From an uncultured Oscillospiraceae bacterium (lineage in GTDB: Bacteria; Bacillota; Clostridia; Oscillospirales; Oscillospiraceae): a stretch of 36,180 nucleotides of DNA. The notes beneath the pieces are model-generated. The model was given only the letters and a program-made list of their open reading frames with translations, did no database searches and was not told where the DNA came from. Below, piece by piece: positions 1 through 10,250 of this stretch (within the stretch, counting starts at the first letter, position 1; every line of letters begins with the position of its first letter). The DNA lies in contig CANQKZ010000013.1 of assembly GCA_947624585.1 (NCBI GenBank), positions 1 through 36,180 on the forward strand, read 5' to 3'. Both the position numbers and the translations under genes were made by a program.

Positions 1-810
1 CGGGTGGCCCAGATGGGCCGCGCCGCCGGCATGCATCTGGTCATCGCCACCCAGAGCCCCCGCGCCGACGTGATCACCGGCCTTATGAAGGCCAACATCC
101 CCTCCCGCATCGCCCTGAAGGTGGCCTCCTCCCTGGAGTCCCGCATCATCCTGGACGCGGGGGGAGCGGCGGACAAGCTGGTGGGCAACGGCGATATGCT
201 CTACGCCCCCATCGGCGCCTCCAAGCCCGCCCGCATCCAGGGCACCTGGGTGTCCGACGAGGAGCGGGAGGCGGTCATCGAGTACGTCAAGCGCGCCTCC
301 GGCGAGGCCAGCTACTCCGAGGACGTGATCTACGAGATCGAGAAGGCCGCCGCCGAGAAGGACGGGGGCAAGGGTCCCGCGCCCCAGTCCCAGGAGGACA
401 AGTTCAAGGACTTCGACGAGCTCCTGCCCCAGGCGGCGGACGTCATCTTCGAGACAAACATCGCCAGCGTCTCCGCCCTCCAGCGGCGGCTCAAGCTGGG
501 CTACGCCCGGGCCGCCCGCATCGTGGACCAGCTGGAGGAGGTGGGCGTCCTGGGACCCTTCGAGGGCTCCAAGCCCCGCCAGATCATCATGACCCGCCAG
601 CAGTGGCAGGAGATGCAGTTCATCAACGGCACCGCCCCCATCGGTCCCGGCGGGACAGGCGGTGCTTACAGCACAGGTAGTCCCGGCGGGACAGGCAGTC
701 CCTCCGCCCCCGGCGCGGGCGGATTCCCGACGCCCCCGCCCGCGCCGGCGGTCCCCGTCAACGACGACCTGGCCTTCTCCGCCGACGACCCGGCGGAGGA
801 CGGGGAATAA
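1..810 (+). CDS. ftsK: DNA translocase FtsK/SpoIIIE, C-terminal part (5' truncated by window edge)
   Basis: The reading frame is open from the first base, so the gene begins outside the window. FtsK/SpoIIIE proteins are septal hexameric ATPases that pump chromosomal DNA during division or sporulation. The visible 269 residues start in the RecA-like motor (ATQSP near residue 16, then DVITGLMKANIPSRIA, the family signature after Walker B). About residues 145-205 form the gamma winged-helix domain that reads the orienting DNA sequences, with VSALQRRLKLGYARAARI as its typical core. After that the protein ends in a Gly/Pro/Ser/Ala-rich tail of about 60 residues that FtsK proteins usually lack. The tail contains an almost exact DNA duplication (CCCGGCGGGACAGGC at about 646 and 684). 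The N-terminal membrane domain cannot be seen, so FtsK and SpoIIIE cannot be separated. Family call is firm. Confidence 0.95.
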   Translation, partial: RVAQMGRAAGMHLVIATQSPRADVITGLMKANIPSRIALKVASSLESRIILDAGGAADKLVGNGDMLYAPIGASKPARIQGTWVSDEEREAVIEYVKRASGEASYSEDVIYEIEKAAAEKDGGKGPAPQSQEDKFKDFDELLPQAADVIFETNIASVSALQRRLKLGYARAARIVDQLEEVGVLGPFEGSKPRQIIMTRQQWQEMQFINGTAPIGPGGTGGAYSTGSPGGTGSPSAPGAGGFPTPPPAPAVPVNDDLAFSADDPAEDGE

Positions 811-822
811 GGAGGGCAGACG

Positions 823-1398
823 GTGGAAGACCTTGGAAGCAAGCTGGCCGTGGGCGGATTTGCCGCCCAGGGCGCGGCGGGGCTGGCCCTGGGGCTCACG
901 TACGTGTTCGCCGGGGACGCTTTGAGCGACGTGTTCGCGGGGCAGACGGGCGGGGCGCTGGCGGCCGCCGCCGGGGCCCTCAGCACCCTCAGCGGCGTGG
1001 GCATGACGGCCTGCGCGGTGGGCTTCTCCCTGCGGTATCTGGACCGCCGCCGGGGCGCGGACCTGGCCGTGGCGGCGCTGACGATCCTCTCCCTGGTCGT
1101 CGCCCTCTTCACCCCCCGGTTCGCGGCGCTCCGGCCGATCCTGGGGTGGGCGTACATGGCGGTGATGTCCGTCACATCGCTCCGGCGCCGGAAACCGGCC
1201 CTGTCCGCCGGGCTGACCGCCGCGCTTTTTCTACAGGTCGTCTCCGGCCCCCTGGCGGCCCTCCTGCCCGACGCGCCCGTGCCCCAGGGGCTCTTCTCCG
1301 CCCTCCAATCCCTTGCCTGCTGCGCCGCGCTCACCCTCTACCCCCTCCTCGTGGCCCCCGCGCCGCCGGAGGAGGAGGGGAAAAAGCCCCGGAAATGA
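823..1398 (+). CDS. Hypothetical multi-pass membrane protein, 191 aa
   Basis: I do not recognise a family. The start is a GTG at 823, supported by GGAGG at about 811-817 with good spacing. It lies 12 nt after the FtsK stop, so the two are probably cotranscribed. The product is Ala/Leu/Gly-rich with about five hydrophobic stretches: roughly residues 8-30, 40-65, 78-95, 105-120 and 127-170. They are separated by short basic loops such as LDRRRG and LRRRK, and the tail is charged (PPEEEGKKPRK). This pattern suggests an integral membrane protein with positive-inside loops. No catalytic motif is visible. A strong terminator follows directly, so this is the last gene of the ftsK transcript. The opposite frame is also open over part of it, which is common in this GC-rich DNA and is not taken as a gene. 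Confidence 0.75.
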   Translation: MEDLGSKLAVGGFAAQGAAGLALGLTYVFAGDALSDVFAGQTGGALAAAAGALSTLSGVGMTACAVGFSLRYLDRRRGADLAVAALTILSLVVALFTPRFAALRPILGWAYMAVMSVTSLRRRKPALSAGLTAALFLQVVSGPLAALLPDAPVPQGLFSALQSLACCAALTLYPLLVAPAPPEEEGKKPRK

Positions 1399-1401
1399 CG
1401 A

Positions 1402-1443
1402 CACCCTCTCCCGACGGACGGTCGGGGGAGGGTGATTTTTATT
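1402..1443 (+). terminator. Intrinsic terminator after the ftsK transcript
   Basis: A 14-bp stem (CACCCTCTCCCGAC at 1402-1415 with GTCGGGGGAGGGTG at 1421-1434, one wobble pair) has a 5-nt loop and is followed by ATTTTTATT. It lies between the plus-strand membrane gene and the converging htpG. The T-run is on the plus strand only, so it mainly serves the plus transcript. Confidence 0.9.
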
Positions 1444-1457
1444 GGGTTTGTAAACGC

Positions 1458-3371
1458 TCAGATCAGGGCGCAGACGGCCTCAGAGTAGGCGGACAGGTCC
1501 TCTACGGGGAGCCCCGCCAGGAGCTTTGCCTGGGCGCAGAGCACCAGGGCGATCTTGGCGGCTTTATCCTTATCCTGCTCATAGGCGGCGGTCAGGGAGG
1601 CGAACACCGGGTGGGACGGGTTCAGCTCCAGGACGCGGCGGGCCTTGATCTTCTCCCCGGCCTCGCCGGGCATCTGGCGGAAGTACCGCTCCATCTCCAG
1701 GGTGATCTCCCCCTCGTAGGACATACAGACGGCGGAGCTGACGAGGGAGTTGGACAGCTTCACGTCTGCCACGTCGTCCTTCAGCGTCTCCTTCATGAAG
1801 TCCAGAAGGTCCCGCGCCTTTTCGGCGGTCTCCTCCTGCTCCTTCTTCTCCTCCTCGGACTCCAGCCCCAGGTCCCCGGCGGAGACGCTGCGCAGCTCCT
1901 TGCCCTCGTAGTTGTAGAGCATCTGGACGGCGAACTCGTCGATGTCCTCGATGAGGTACAGGATCTCATACCCCCTGGCCTTCACCTGCTCGTTCTGGGG
2001 AAGGCCGGCGGCGGTGCGGAGACTGTCCGCGGCGGCGTAGTAGATGTATTTCTGGCTCTCGGGCATCCGGGAGACGTAGTCCTTGAGGCTGGTCAGCTTC
2101 TCCTCGTTGGAGCTGTAAAATTTCAGAAGGTCCTTCAAAAGGTCCCGCTTCATGCCGTACTCGCCCACCAGGCCGTACTTGATCTGGCGTCCGAAGGCGG
2201 CCCAGAAGGTGTCGTACTTGTCGGGGGCGTCGGTCATCAGCTTCAAAAGCTCGGACTTGACCTTGTTCTCCAGATTCCCGGCGATGATCTTCAACTGCCG
2301 GTCGTGCTGGAGGATCTCGCGGGAGATGTTGAGGGAGAGGTCCGGGGAGTCCACCACGCCGCGCACGAACCGGAAGCACTCGGGCAGCAGGTCCGCGCAG
2401 GACTCCATGATCAGCACGCCCGAGCTGTACAGGGCCAGCCCCGGCTTGTAGTCCCGGCTGTAGAAGTCGTAGGGCGCCTTGGCGGGGATGAAAAGCAGGG
2501 CCCGGTAGCTGGTCAGCCCCTCGGCGTTGACGCGGATGACCGCCACCGGGTCGTCCTGGTCGTGGAACCGCTCCTTATAAAACTCGACGCACTTCTCGTC
2601 CGTGGCCTCCGTCTTGCTCCTCTGCCAGATGGGGACCATGGAGTTGACCGTCTCCTCCTCGGTGCGGGTGACGGGCTCCGTCTTCTTGTGGCCGTGCTCG
2701 TCCTCCTCGTCCGTCTCCACATACTCCGTGTGCTCCACGTCCATGCGGATGGGGAAGCGGACGTAGTCGGAGTACTTCTTGATGAGGTCCTTCACCCGCC
2801 AGGTCTCCAGGAAATCGCTGTACCGCTCCTCCTCGGTGTCGGGCTTGATGTGCATGATCACGTCGGTGCCCACGGCGTCCTTCTCGCACTCGGTGACGGT
2901 GTACCCGTCGGCGCCGGTGCTCTCCCACATATACGCCTGCTGGGCGCCGTAGGCACGGGAGATCACGGTCACCTTGTCGGAGACCATGAAGGCGGAGTAG
3001 AAGCCCACGCCGAACTGGCCGATGATGTCGATGTCCTCGTTTTCGCCCTTGTCCATCTCGGACTTGAATTTGAAGGACCCGGAGTGGGCGATGACGCCCA
3101 GGTTCTCCTCCATGGAGTCCCGGTCCATGCCGATGCCGTTGTCGGAGACGGTGACGGTCCGGGCGTCCTTGTCCAGCTTTACCAGGATGCGGAAATCGTC
3201 CCGGTTCATGCCCACCTTGTCGTCGGTCAGGGACAGGTAGCTGAGCTTGTCGATGGCGTCGGAGGCGTTGGAGATGATCTCCCGGAGGAAGATCTCCCTG
3301 TGGGTGTAGATGGAGTTGATCATCAGGTCCAGAAGACGCTTGGACTCGGCCTTGAACTGCTTTTTTGCCAT
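1458..3371 (-). CDS. htpG: Chaperone protein HtpG (bacterial Hsp90)
   Basis: HtpG is a cytosolic homodimeric ATP-dependent chaperone. The 637-residue product has the family's usual length and all N-terminal GHKL ATPase motifs. NASDAIDKL (about residues 35-43) carries the Mg-binding Asn. SDNGIGMDRD (about 77-86) and GQFGVGFYSAF (about 118-128) form the nucleotide lid and pocket. In the middle domain, SREILQHDRQLK carries the Arg that contacts the gamma-phosphate. An acidic stretch (EEDEHG, about 221-226) lies in the linker. The ATG at 3371 is preceded by GGAAGGAAGT. The gene stands alone, facing the ftsK terminator. A 24-nt inverted repeat lies between it and mntP upstream. Long open frames antisense to it are shadows. 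Confidence 0.97.
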   Translation of the reverse strand: MAKKQFKAESKRLLDLMINSIYTHREIFLREIISNASDAIDKLSYLSLTDDKVGMNRDDFRILVKLDKDARTVTVSDNGIGMDRDSMEENLGVIAHSGSFKFKSEMDKGENEDIDIIGQFGVGFYSAFMVSDKVTVISRAYGAQQAYMWESTGADGYTVTECEKDAVGTDVIMHIKPDTEEERYSDFLETWRVKDLIKKYSDYVRFPIRMDVEHTEYVETDEEDEHGHKKTEPVTRTEEETVNSMVPIWQRSKTEATDEKCVEFYKERFHDQDDPVAVIRVNAEGLTSYRALLFIPAKAPYDFYSRDYKPGLALYSSGVLIMESCADLLPECFRFVRGVVDSPDLSLNISREILQHDRQLKIIAGNLENKVKSELLKLMTDAPDKYDTFWAAFGRQIKYGLVGEYGMKRDLLKDLLKFYSSNEEKLTSLKDYVSRMPESQKYIYYAAADSLRTAAGLPQNEQVKARGYEILYLIEDIDEFAVQMLYNYEGKELRSVSAGDLGLESEEEKKEQEETAEKARDLLDFMKETLKDDVADVKLSNSLVSSAVCMSYEGEITLEMERYFRQMPGEAGEKIKARRVLELNPSHPVFASLTAAYEQDKDKAAKIALVLCAQAKLLAGLPVEDLSAYSEAVCALI

Positions 3372-3397
3372 ATCGTTTGTTACTTCCTTCCAATTTT

Positions 3398-3421
3398 ACA
3401 GGCCCGACTAAGCGGGCCTGT
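3398..3421 (-). promoter_or_regulatory. Perfect inverted repeat in the htpG leader
   Basis: ACAGGCCCG (3398-3406) and CGGGCCTGT (3413-3421) pair over 9 bp with a 6-nt loop, about 26 nt upstream of the htpG start. On the htpG strand a TATAAT hexamer lies at 3441-3436, just upstream of the repeat, but no convincing -35 is seen. No T-run follows on either strand, so a plain terminator is unlikely. It could be a 5'-UTR stem or an operator. It does not match the CIRCE element. Confidence 0.5.
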
Positions 3422-3474
3422 TCTGTATTGCTGTCATTATAGTCCCATTTCCGGGGGCTTTTGTTACAAATTTC

Positions 3475-4041
3475 TTAAAAGTTGATGATTCCCAGGTGTT
3501 CCAAAAGGATCTTGAGGCCAATGAGGATGAGGATGACGCCCCCGGCAAGCTCCGCCTTCTCGTGGAAACGGCCCCCCACCCGGTTGCCCAGGTACACCCC
3601 GCCCACGGAAAAGGCGAAGGTGGTGACGCCGATGACGGCGATGGAGGACCAGATGTTCACCGAGAGGAACGCGAAGGTGACCCCCACCGCCAGCGCGTCG
3701 ATGCTGGTGGCAACGGCCAGGATCAGCAGCTCCCGGAGGGCGAAGGAGCCGGAATCATCGTCCTCCCCGCCCCGCAGGACCTCCCAGATCATCTTCCCGC
3801 CGATGAAGGCCAGGAGCACAAAGGCGATCCAGTGGTCGATCTCGGTGATGTAGGACTCAAACTGCCGCCCCAGAAGCCAGCCCAGAAGGGGCATCAGCGC
3901 CTGGAACCCCCCGAAGAAAAGGCCGGTCTCCACCGCGTTCCACGGGCGAAGCCGCCGGGCGGACAGGCCCTTGCACACGGACACGGCGAAGGCGTCCATG
4001 GAGAGGGCCACGGCGGTGAGGAAAAGCTCCGCAAACCCCAT
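3475..4041 (-). CDS. mntP: Putative manganese efflux pump MntP
   Basis: MntP exports Mn2+ across the cytoplasmic membrane. The 188-residue length is typical. The protein is an internal duplication of three-helix units, and each unit carries the expected Asp motif: SMDAFAVSV (residues 14-22) and SIDALAVGVTFAF (about 113-125). Six hydrophobic segments are evident, with an acidic cytoplasmic loop (GGEDDDSG) between the halves. The ATG at 4041 is one base after the stop of thrH, so the two are almost certainly translated from one mRNA. No yybP-ykoY (Mn) riboswitch can be recognised upstream of thrH, although mntP genes often have one. Family identity is strong and the metal specificity is from family knowledge. 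Confidence 0.93.
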   Translation of the reverse strand: MGFAELFLTAVALSMDAFAVSVCKGLSARRLRPWNAVETGLFFGGFQALMPLLGWLLGRQFESYITEIDHWIAFVLLAFIGGKMIWEVLRGGEDDDSGSFALRELLILAVATSIDALAVGVTFAFLSVNIWSSIAVIGVTTFAFSVGGVYLGNRVGGRFHEKAELAGGVILILIGLKILLEHLGIINF

Positions 4042-4042
4042 G

Positions 4043-4648
4043 TCAGCCCCTTATGGCCGCCCGGATGCCGGAGAGCAGCCCGTCGAAGGTCTCATAGGCG
4101 GGCAGGTCCGGGTTGTCGGCGCGGATCTTCTCGGTGCTCCGGAAGAGGAACCCGGCCTTGCTGGCGCGGATCATGGCAAGGTCGTTGTAGCTGTCCCCGG
4201 CGGCCACGGTCTCGAAGCCGCAGGACTGGAGCGCCCGGACGGTGGTGAGCTTGGACTGCTCGCACCGCATCCTGAAGCCCGTGATCTCCCCGGAGGGGGC
4301 GGCGATGAGCTCGTTGCAGAAGAGCGTGGGCCAGCCAAGCTTGCGCATCAGCGGGGAGGCGAACTGGGTGAAGGTGTCCGACAGGATCAGCACCTGAGTC
4401 TCCTCCCGCAGGGCGTCCAGGAACTCCCGCGCCCCGGGCAGGGGGTCGATTTGGGCGATCACGTCCCGGATCTGCCGGAGGCCCAGACCGCGCTCCTTCA
4501 GGATGGCGAGGCGAAAGGCCATGAGCTTTGCGTAATCGGGCTCGTCGCGGGTGGTGCGGCGGAGCTCCGGGATGCCGGAGACCTCCGAGAAGGCGATCCA
4601 GATCTCCGGGACAAGGACGCCCTCCAGGTCGAGACAGACGATATTCAT
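4043..4648 (-). CDS. thrH: ThrH-type HAD phosphatase (phosphoserine phosphatase / homoserine phosphotransferase)
   Basis: This is a 201-residue HAD-superfamily hydrolase matching ThrH in length and motifs. Motif I is DLEGVLVPE (nucleophile Asp7, acid Glu9, the DxEGVLVPE form typical of ThrH). Motif II is ILSDTF (about 88-93), motif III is the Lys in EQSKL, and motif IV is AGDSYNDLAM with the Mg-binding Asp pair. ThrH of Pseudomonas dephosphorylates phosphoserine and can transfer the phosphate to homoserine. Here it sits next to the branched-chain operon and upstream of mntP. The start ATG at 4648 has TGAGGT upstream. The serine versus homoserine role cannot be told from sequence. A dedicated minus-strand promoter is seen at 4687-4714. 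Confidence 0.85.
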   Translation of the reverse strand: MNIVCLDLEGVLVPEIWIAFSEVSGIPELRRTTRDEPDYAKLMAFRLAILKERGLGLRQIRDVIAQIDPLPGAREFLDALREETQVLILSDTFTQFASPLMRKLGWPTLFCNELIAAPSGEITGFRMRCEQSKLTTVRALQSCGFETVAAGDSYNDLAMIRASKAGFLFRSTEKIRADNPDLPAYETFDGLLSGIRAAIRG

Positions 4649-4686
4649 AGGGAAACCTCATTTCATTTAAAGAAGTAAACGTACCC

Positions 4687-4714
4687 ATTATACACGTTTT
4701 TTACCGATTTGCAA
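4687..4714 (-). promoter_or_regulatory. Promoter for thrH-mntP
   Basis: On the minus strand TTGCAA (4714-4709), a 16-nt spacer and TATAAT (4692-4687) lie about 40 nt upstream of the thrH start. This is a good sigma-A type match. It is divergent from the leuA promoter at 4807. Confidence 0.7.
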
Positions 4715-4806
4715 GGCGAAAACCGCCGTCAACAATGCTAAAATGCCTGAAAATTTGTGGATTTAAAGCGCGAGATTCGCTAAAACGTAAAAACGGAAAT
4801 CGGCTC

Positions 4807-4835
4807 TTGACATTCGGGGAAAGTGGTTGTATGAT
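4807..4835 (+). promoter_or_regulatory. Sigma-A promoter of the branched-chain amino acid operon
   Basis: TTGACA (4807-4812), exactly 17 nt, then TATGAT (4830-4835). Transcription would begin near 4842, at the 5' edge of the T-box leader. Confidence 0.85.
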
Positions 4836-4841
4836 AAGGAG

Positions 4842-5129
4842 CAATAGAAAAAGGCTGTGATGGGAACAAAGGCGTTCGCAGTAGATTTCAGAGAGCCGCT
4901 GTCCGGTGCAAAGCGGTATCGGGCGTCCGCCGGTCTCCTCCCTGAGCCGTAACCTGAAAGCCCGCGGGCAAGTAGGGGACACCGGGTTCTCCCGTTACAG
5001 AGAGGCCGCGTTGACAGACGCGGGGTGAGTGGGCGCTCCAAGCGCCAAGAAGAGTGGTACCGCGGAAGCTTCTTTCGTCTCTTTATCCTAAAATATTTTG
5101 TGTATTTTGGGTAAAAAGAGGCTTTTTTT
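4842..5129 (+). promoter_or_regulatory. T-box leader, leucine-type, upstream of leuA
   Basis: T-box leaders sense uncharged tRNA and allow read-through when it is abundant. The diagnostic T-box (AGAGTGGTACCGCGG, 5051-5065) is present. Its TGGT bulge would pair with a tRNA ending in ACCA, which means discriminator base A, as in tRNA-Leu. Stem I features include the AGAGAG-type run and the GGTGCAAAGC segment near 4893-4912. The 3' side of the presumed specifier loop reads GGTCTCCTCCCTGAG, with two adjacent CTC triplets (4935-4940), a leucine codon. Specifier assignment is inference from position and from the leuA context. The leader ends in a terminator hairpin that can compete with the antiterminator. 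Confidence 0.9.
5079..5129 (+). terminator. T-box attenuator terminator
   Basis: CTCTTTATCC (5079-5088) can pair with GGGTAAAAAGAG (5109-5120), followed by GC and seven T (5123-5129). The 5' arm overlaps the 3' strand of the antiterminator (GTCTCTT with AAGAG of the T-box), giving the mutually exclusive fold expected of a T-box. It ends 29 nt before leuA. Confidence 0.82.
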
Positions 5130-5158
5130 GTACCCAAAAATACCGGAAAGGGAATGTT

Positions 5159-6826
5159 ATGAAAGGTTTTGAAAAGTACACCCGGCAATATTTCATCCCG
5201 GAGGGGAACTACGCCGACTGGATGAAGCGCGATCACATCGAGAAGGCCCCCACCTGGTGCAGCGTGGACCTGCGGGACGGGAACCAGTCCCTGATCATCC
5301 CCATGAGCCTGGAGGAGAAGCTGGAGTTCTTCGACCTTTTGGTGAAGATCGGCTTCAAGGAGATCGAGGTGGGCTTCCCCGCCGCCAGCGAGACGGAATA
5401 CGAGTTCTGCCGCACCCTCATCGAGCGGGATCTGATCCCCGACGGCGTGGCCATCCAGGTGCTGACCCAGTCCCGGGAGCACATCATCAAAAAGACCTTC
5501 GAGGCCGTGCGCGGCTGCAAGAACGCCATCGTGCATCTCTACAACTCCACCAGCGTGGCCCAGCGGGAGCAGGTGTTCAAGAAGTCCAAACAGGAGATCG
5601 TCGACATCGCCGTTTCCGGCGCGAAGCTCTTCAACGAGTACGTGGAGAAGACCCCCGGCAATTTCCGCTTCGAGTATTCCCCCGAGAGCTTCACTGGCAC
5701 CGAGCCGGAGTTCGCCCTGGAGATCTGCAACGCCGTCTCCGAGGTGTGGAAGCCCACGCCGGAGCGCAAGGTCATCTACAACCTGCCGGTGACCGTCTCC
5801 CACTCCATGCCCCATGTGTACGCCAGCCAGATCGAATATATGTGCAAAAACCTCAACTACCGGGACGGCATCGTGGTGTCCCTGCACCCCCACAACGACC
5901 GGGGCTGCGCCATCGCGGACACGGAGATGGGCATCCTGGCCGGGGCCCAGCGGGTGGAGGGCACCCTCTTCGGCAACGGCGAGCGCACCGGCAACGTGGA
6001 CATCATCACCCTGGCCCTCAATATGTACTCCCAGGGCGTGGACCCGGAGCTGGACTTCCACGACCTGCCCTCCATCACCAGGACCTATGAGAAGGTCACC
6101 AGGATGCACGTCTACGAGCGCCAGCCCTACTCCGGCGCCCTGGTCTTCGCCGCCTTCTCCGGTTCCCATCAGGACGCCATCGCAAAGGGGATGCACTGGC
6201 GGGAGGAGCACCCGGACGAGCCCTGGACCGTGCCCTACCTGCCCATCGACCCCACGGACCTGGGCAGGGTCTACGAGGCGGACGTCATCCGCATCAACTC
6301 CCAGTCCGGCAAGGGAGGCATCGGGTACATCCTGGAGACTCAGTTTAAATACCTCCTGCCCCCCAAAATGCGGGAGTCCTTCGGCTACCACATCAAGGGC
6401 ATCTCCGACCGGGAGCACCGGGAGCTTCTGCCCCAGGAGATCTTCGACATCTTCAACGAGAACTACGTCAACGTCAAATCCGTGATGAACGTGCCCGAGG
6501 CCCACTACGTCCAGGAGCCCGACGGCATCACCGCCACGGTCACCGTCCTCTACAAGGGCGTCAAGCAGAAGGTCACCGCCTTCGGCAACGGCCGCCTCGA
6601 CGCCGTATCCAACGCCGTGAAGATGGTCATCGACCAGCCCTACACCCTGGAGGTCTACACCCAGCACGCCCTGGAGGAGGGTTCCACCTCCAAGGCCGCC
6701 AGCTACGTGGGCATCAAGTCCAAATCCGGCGAGATGTTCTGGGGCGTGGGCGTCAGCCGCGACATCATCGTAAGCTCCATCAAGGCCCTGGTTTCCGCCG
6801 TGAACAGGCTGCTGGAGAAAAAGTGA
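5159..6826 (+). CDS. leuA: 2-isopropylmalate synthase, long (LeuA2) type
   Basis: LeuA condenses 2-oxoisovalerate with acetyl-CoA, the first committed step to leucine. I chose ATG 5159 (MKGFEKYTRQYF) because the longer open frame from 5054 runs through the T-box, and GGAAAGGGA lies just upstream of 5159. The 555-residue protein has the length of the actinobacterial-type enzyme. The DRE-TIM catalytic domain shows SVDLRDGNQS (residues 35-44, metal Asp and catalytic Arg) and HPHNDRG (243-249, metal His). GNGERTGNVD (about 275-284) marks the end of the barrel. The C-terminal region from about residue 430 is the regulatory domain that usually gives leucine feedback inhibition. It is the first gene of the T-box operon, with ilvB 40 nt downstream. 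Confidence 0.96.
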   Translation: MKGFEKYTRQYFIPEGNYADWMKRDHIEKAPTWCSVDLRDGNQSLIIPMSLEEKLEFFDLLVKIGFKEIEVGFPAASETEYEFCRTLIERDLIPDGVAIQVLTQSREHIIKKTFEAVRGCKNAIVHLYNSTSVAQREQVFKKSKQEIVDIAVSGAKLFNEYVEKTPGNFRFEYSPESFTGTEPEFALEICNAVSEVWKPTPERKVIYNLPVTVSHSMPHVYASQIEYMCKNLNYRDGIVVSLHPHNDRGCAIADTEMGILAGAQRVEGTLFGNGERTGNVDIITLALNMYSQGVDPELDFHDLPSITRTYEKVTRMHVYERQPYSGALVFAAFSGSHQDAIAKGMHWREEHPDEPWTVPYLPIDPTDLGRVYEADVIRINSQSGKGGIGYILETQFKYLLPPKMRESFGYHIKGISDREHRELLPQEIFDIFNENYVNVKSVMNVPEAHYVQEPDGITATVTVLYKGVKQKVTAFGNGRLDAVSNAVKMVIDQPYTLEVYTQHALEEGSTSKAASYVGIKSKSGEMFWGVGVSRDIIVSSIKALVSAVNRLLEKK

Positions 6827-6866
6827 GAGTATTGTAAAGACATTAAGCATATTTTAGGAGAACGAC

Positions 6867-10162
<3,296 letters not shown>

Positions 10163-10186
10163 TAATTGGATACCCATTCCGCTTTC

Positions 10187-10222
10187 ACAGGCCCGGAAGG
10201 CCCCTCCGGGCTCCGGGCCTGT
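10187..10222 (+). other. GC-rich hairpin between ilvC and ilvD
   Basis: ACAGGCCCGGA (10187-10197) can pair with TCCGGGCCTGT (10212-10222, one base offset by CT) around a GC-rich loop that itself contains CCGGG. No T-run follows, so it may be an mRNA-processing or stabilising stem inside the operon. The outer nine bases (ACAGGCCCG) are the same as the inverted repeat upstream of htpG. Confidence 0.6.
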
Positions 10223-10250
10223 GGTGTCGATATGAAAGGAAGGAAGCCAA

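Noticed and set aside
3398-3421. Terminator for mntP
   Set aside because: A good stem but no T-run on either strand, so I list it as a possible regulatory repeat only.
1146-3485. 779-codon plus-strand open frame antisense to htpG
   Set aside because: It mirrors the htpG codons in GC-rich DNA, has no family motifs and lacks a fitting ribosome site. htpG is complete on the other strand.
5054-5158. N-terminal extension of leuA
   Set aside because: It would translate the T-box and terminator, and ATG 5159 has its own ribosome site and begins the conserved protein.
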